Origin: Frateuria flava
Lineage (GTDB): Bacteria; Pseudomonadota; Gammaproteobacteria; Xanthomonadales; Rhodanobacteraceae
Assembly: GCF_017837635.1 (NCBI RefSeq)
Contig: NZ_JAGJRS010000021.1
Location: 274,024-338,023 of the forward strand
Reading direction: 5' to 3'
Length of the DNA: 64,000 nucleotides
Numbering within the stretch: position 1 is the stretch's first letter; each line of letters begins with the position of its first letter. This document shows positions 62,692 through 64,000 of the stretch, piece after piece. Made by a program: the position numbers and the translations under genes. The notes under the pieces are model-generated. The model made no database searches and was not told where the DNA came from. It saw only the letters and a program-made list of their open reading frames with translations.

Positions 62692-63903
62692 ATGAGCGAG
62701 CTCGAGCAGGCGCTGGCGACCATCGCCCGCGGCGCCGACGAAGTCATCAAGCAGGAAGAGCTGATCGAACGCCTGAAGAGCCGGCGCCCGTTGCGCATCA
62801 AGGCCGGGTTCGATCCCACCGCCCCGGATCTGCATCTGGGCCACACGGTGCTGCTGAACAAGATGCGCCAGTTCCAGGACCTGGGCCATCAGGTGATCTT
62901 CCTGATCGGCGACTTCACCGGAATGATCGGCGACCCGACCGGCAAGAACGTCACCCGCAAGCCGCTCAGCCCCGAGGACGTGCTGAAGAACGCCGAAACC
63001 TACGCCGCGCAGGTCTACAAGGTGCTCGATCGCGAGCGCACCGAGGTGCGCTTCAACTCCGAATGGTTCGGCAAGATGTCGGCGGCCGACATGATCAAGC
63101 TCGCCGCGCAGCACACCGTGGCGCGCATGCTCGAGCGCGACGATTTCTCCAAGCGCTTCGCCGGGCAGCAGCCGATCGCGATCCACGAGTTCCTCTACCC
63201 GCTGGTGCAGGGTTACGACTCCGTGGCGCTGAAGGCCGACGTCGAGCTCGGCGGCACAGACCAGAAGTTCAACCTGCTGATGGGGCGGGCTCTACAGGAG
63301 CACCACGGCCAGCCGCCGCAGGTGGTGCTGACCATGCCGCTGCTCGAGGGCCTGGACGGCGTACACAAGATGTCCAAGTCGCTCGGCAATTACATCGGCA
63401 TCGCCGAGCCGGCGATCGACATCGTCACCAAGACGATGAAGATCGATGACACCCTGATGTGGCGCTGGTTCGAACTACTCAGCTTCGAGGTGTCGCTCGG
63501 CGAGCTGGCACGCATGAAGCAGGAGGTGGGGAGCGGTGCGCTCAACCCTCGCGACGCAAAGCTGCGGCTTGCCCGCGAACTGGCCACGCGTTTCCATGAC
63601 GCGGGGGCAGCCGAACAGGCGATCGCGGGCTGGCATGCGGTGGTGCGTGGCGAGGGCGATACTTCCTTGTTGCCGCTCAGCGAGATCGCCGTACCTGCCG
63701 AAGGCCTTCGTCTTCCGGCCTTGCTGACGGCTGCGGGCCTCACCGCCAGCAATTCCGAAGCGAACCGCAAGCTCAAGGAGCGCGCGGTGCGCATCGATGC
63801 GGCTGTGGTCGAGGATGCGCAGAACGTGTTCGGTGTCGGATTCGAAGGTGTGCTGCAGGTAGGCAAGCGCAACTTCGCACGGGTCAAGCTCGTCGCAGGC
63901 TAG
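62692..63903 (+). CDS. tyrS: Tyrosyl-tRNA synthetase (TyrZ-type)
   Basis: A 403-residue class Ic synthetase charging tRNA-Tyr. Motifs: '[19 protein letters not shown]' (HIGH equivalent HLGH), the tyrosine-site strand '[16 protein letters not shown]', '[12 protein letters not shown]' (KMSKS), and a C-terminal S4 RNA-binding domain ('[20 protein letters not shown]'). The size and form match the TyrZ group. The gap upstream, shared with the divergent M23 gene, is AT-rich (62560-62640) and holds the promoters. Confidence 0.96.
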   Translation: MSELEQALATIARGADEVIKQEELIERLKSRRPLRIKAGFDPTAPDLHLGHTVLLNKMRQFQDLGHQVIFLIGDFTGMIGDPTGKNVTRKPLSPEDVLKNAETYAAQVYKVLDRERTEVRFNSEWFGKMSAADMIKLAAQHTVARMLERDDFSKRFAGQQPIAIHEFLYPLVQGYDSVALKADVELGGTDQKFNLLMGRALQEHHGQPPQVVLTMPLLEGLDGVHKMSKSLGNYIGIAEPAIDIVTKTMKIDDTLMWRWFELLSFEVSLGELARMKQEVGSGALNPRDAKLRLARELATRFHDAGAAEQAIAGWHAVVRGEGDTSLLPLSEIAVPAEGLRLPALLTAAGLTASNSEANRKLKERAVRIDAAVVEDAQNVFGVGFEGVLQVGKRNFARVKLVAG

Positions 63904-64000
63904 GTCCCAGGCTGTTCATGAAGCGTGGCGCGAAAAAAAAGGTTCTTCGTAGGTTTCCGTGGAGCCCGCTCTCCTTGACCGATACCTTAGACGTCTCCAA
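63904..64000. other. Downstream end of window, no gene seen
   Basis: 97 bases after tyrS. They contain an A8 run (63933-63940) and TTCTTCGTAGG but no hairpin terminator or open frame. In several relatives an rRNA operon follows tyrS; the bases here would fit a leader but cannot show it. Confidence 0.3.

Noticed and set aside
63904..64000. Leader of an rRNA operon after tyrS
   Set aside because: Gene order in relatives makes it plausible, but the visible 97 bases contain no diagnostic rRNA or antiterminator sequence.

Overview
The window is a high-GC chromosome segment from a gammaproteobacterium. It most likely belongs to Xanthomonadales, probably Rhodanobacteraceae (Rhodanobacter/Dyella/Luteibacter-like). 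I base this on gene order (radC | coaBC-dut-long membrane-anchored algC; pyrE | xth; anmK-M23 peptidase | tyrS; speE | speA), on TACAAT-type -10 boxes, and on the dense palindromic intergenic repeats common in this order. It is mostly core chromosome. I saw no transposase, integrase, phage module, CRISPR array, tRNA or rRNA gene. The assignment rests on recognition, not a search.

Region by region: 1-2.3 kb, the end of an Lrp/AsnC regulator, then an overlapping PlsC-type acyltransferase and YheT-type hydrolase pair. 2.3-7.7 kb, VOC protein, ZIP transporter, manganese catalase, a Ycf46-like AAA+ ATPase and a secreted PQQ-type sugar dehydrogenase. 7.9-11.2 kb, a PEBP-like protein followed by a tight envelope-stress-like run (DUF1328, YqjD, YqjE, a YqjK-position protein, AI-2E exporter). 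11.3-19.7 kb, a secreted beta-propeller protein and a complete MexEF-OprN-like RND efflux operon with a divergent LysR regulator. 19.8-24.8 kb, an LprI-like protein, a hybrid histidine kinase, two tandem paralogous TonB-C-like secreted proteins and UppP.

24.8-30.9 kb is the nitrogen block. glnA lies behind a near-perfect sigma54 promoter with an NtrC-like upstream site, ntrB-ntrC lie 2 kb downstream, and a DUF2235 (Tle1-like) lipase with a lectin-like tail sits between them on the other strand. 31-43 kb holds a GNAT enzyme, a PAS-GGDEF-EAL protein, a FadI-like thiolase, a two-HKD phospholipase-D lipoprotein, a parA-sixA-yceI cluster and several unknowns. 43-50.5 kb holds divergent speE/speA (polyamines), 3-hydroxybutyrate dehydrogenase, and an argS-SPOR-SDR operon.

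50.5-64 kb holds radC, coaBC-dut-algC (coenzyme A, nucleotide and sugar-phosphate metabolism), a coiled-coil DUF4124 protein, pyrE, xth, an AmpG-like permease, a small ribbon-helix-helix protein, and anmK plus an M23 peptidase (cell-wall recycling and remodelling) divergent from tyrS.

The most interesting unannotated item is at about 50.75-50.90 kb. A strong plus-strand intrinsic terminator, preceded by a second strong C-loop hairpin, lies between two minus-strand genes. No coding gene can account for it, so it probably ends a small RNA. The second theme is several families of palindromic repeats (REP/BIME-like) in most intergenic gaps, one of which has been absorbed into the start of the efflux lipoprotein gene.
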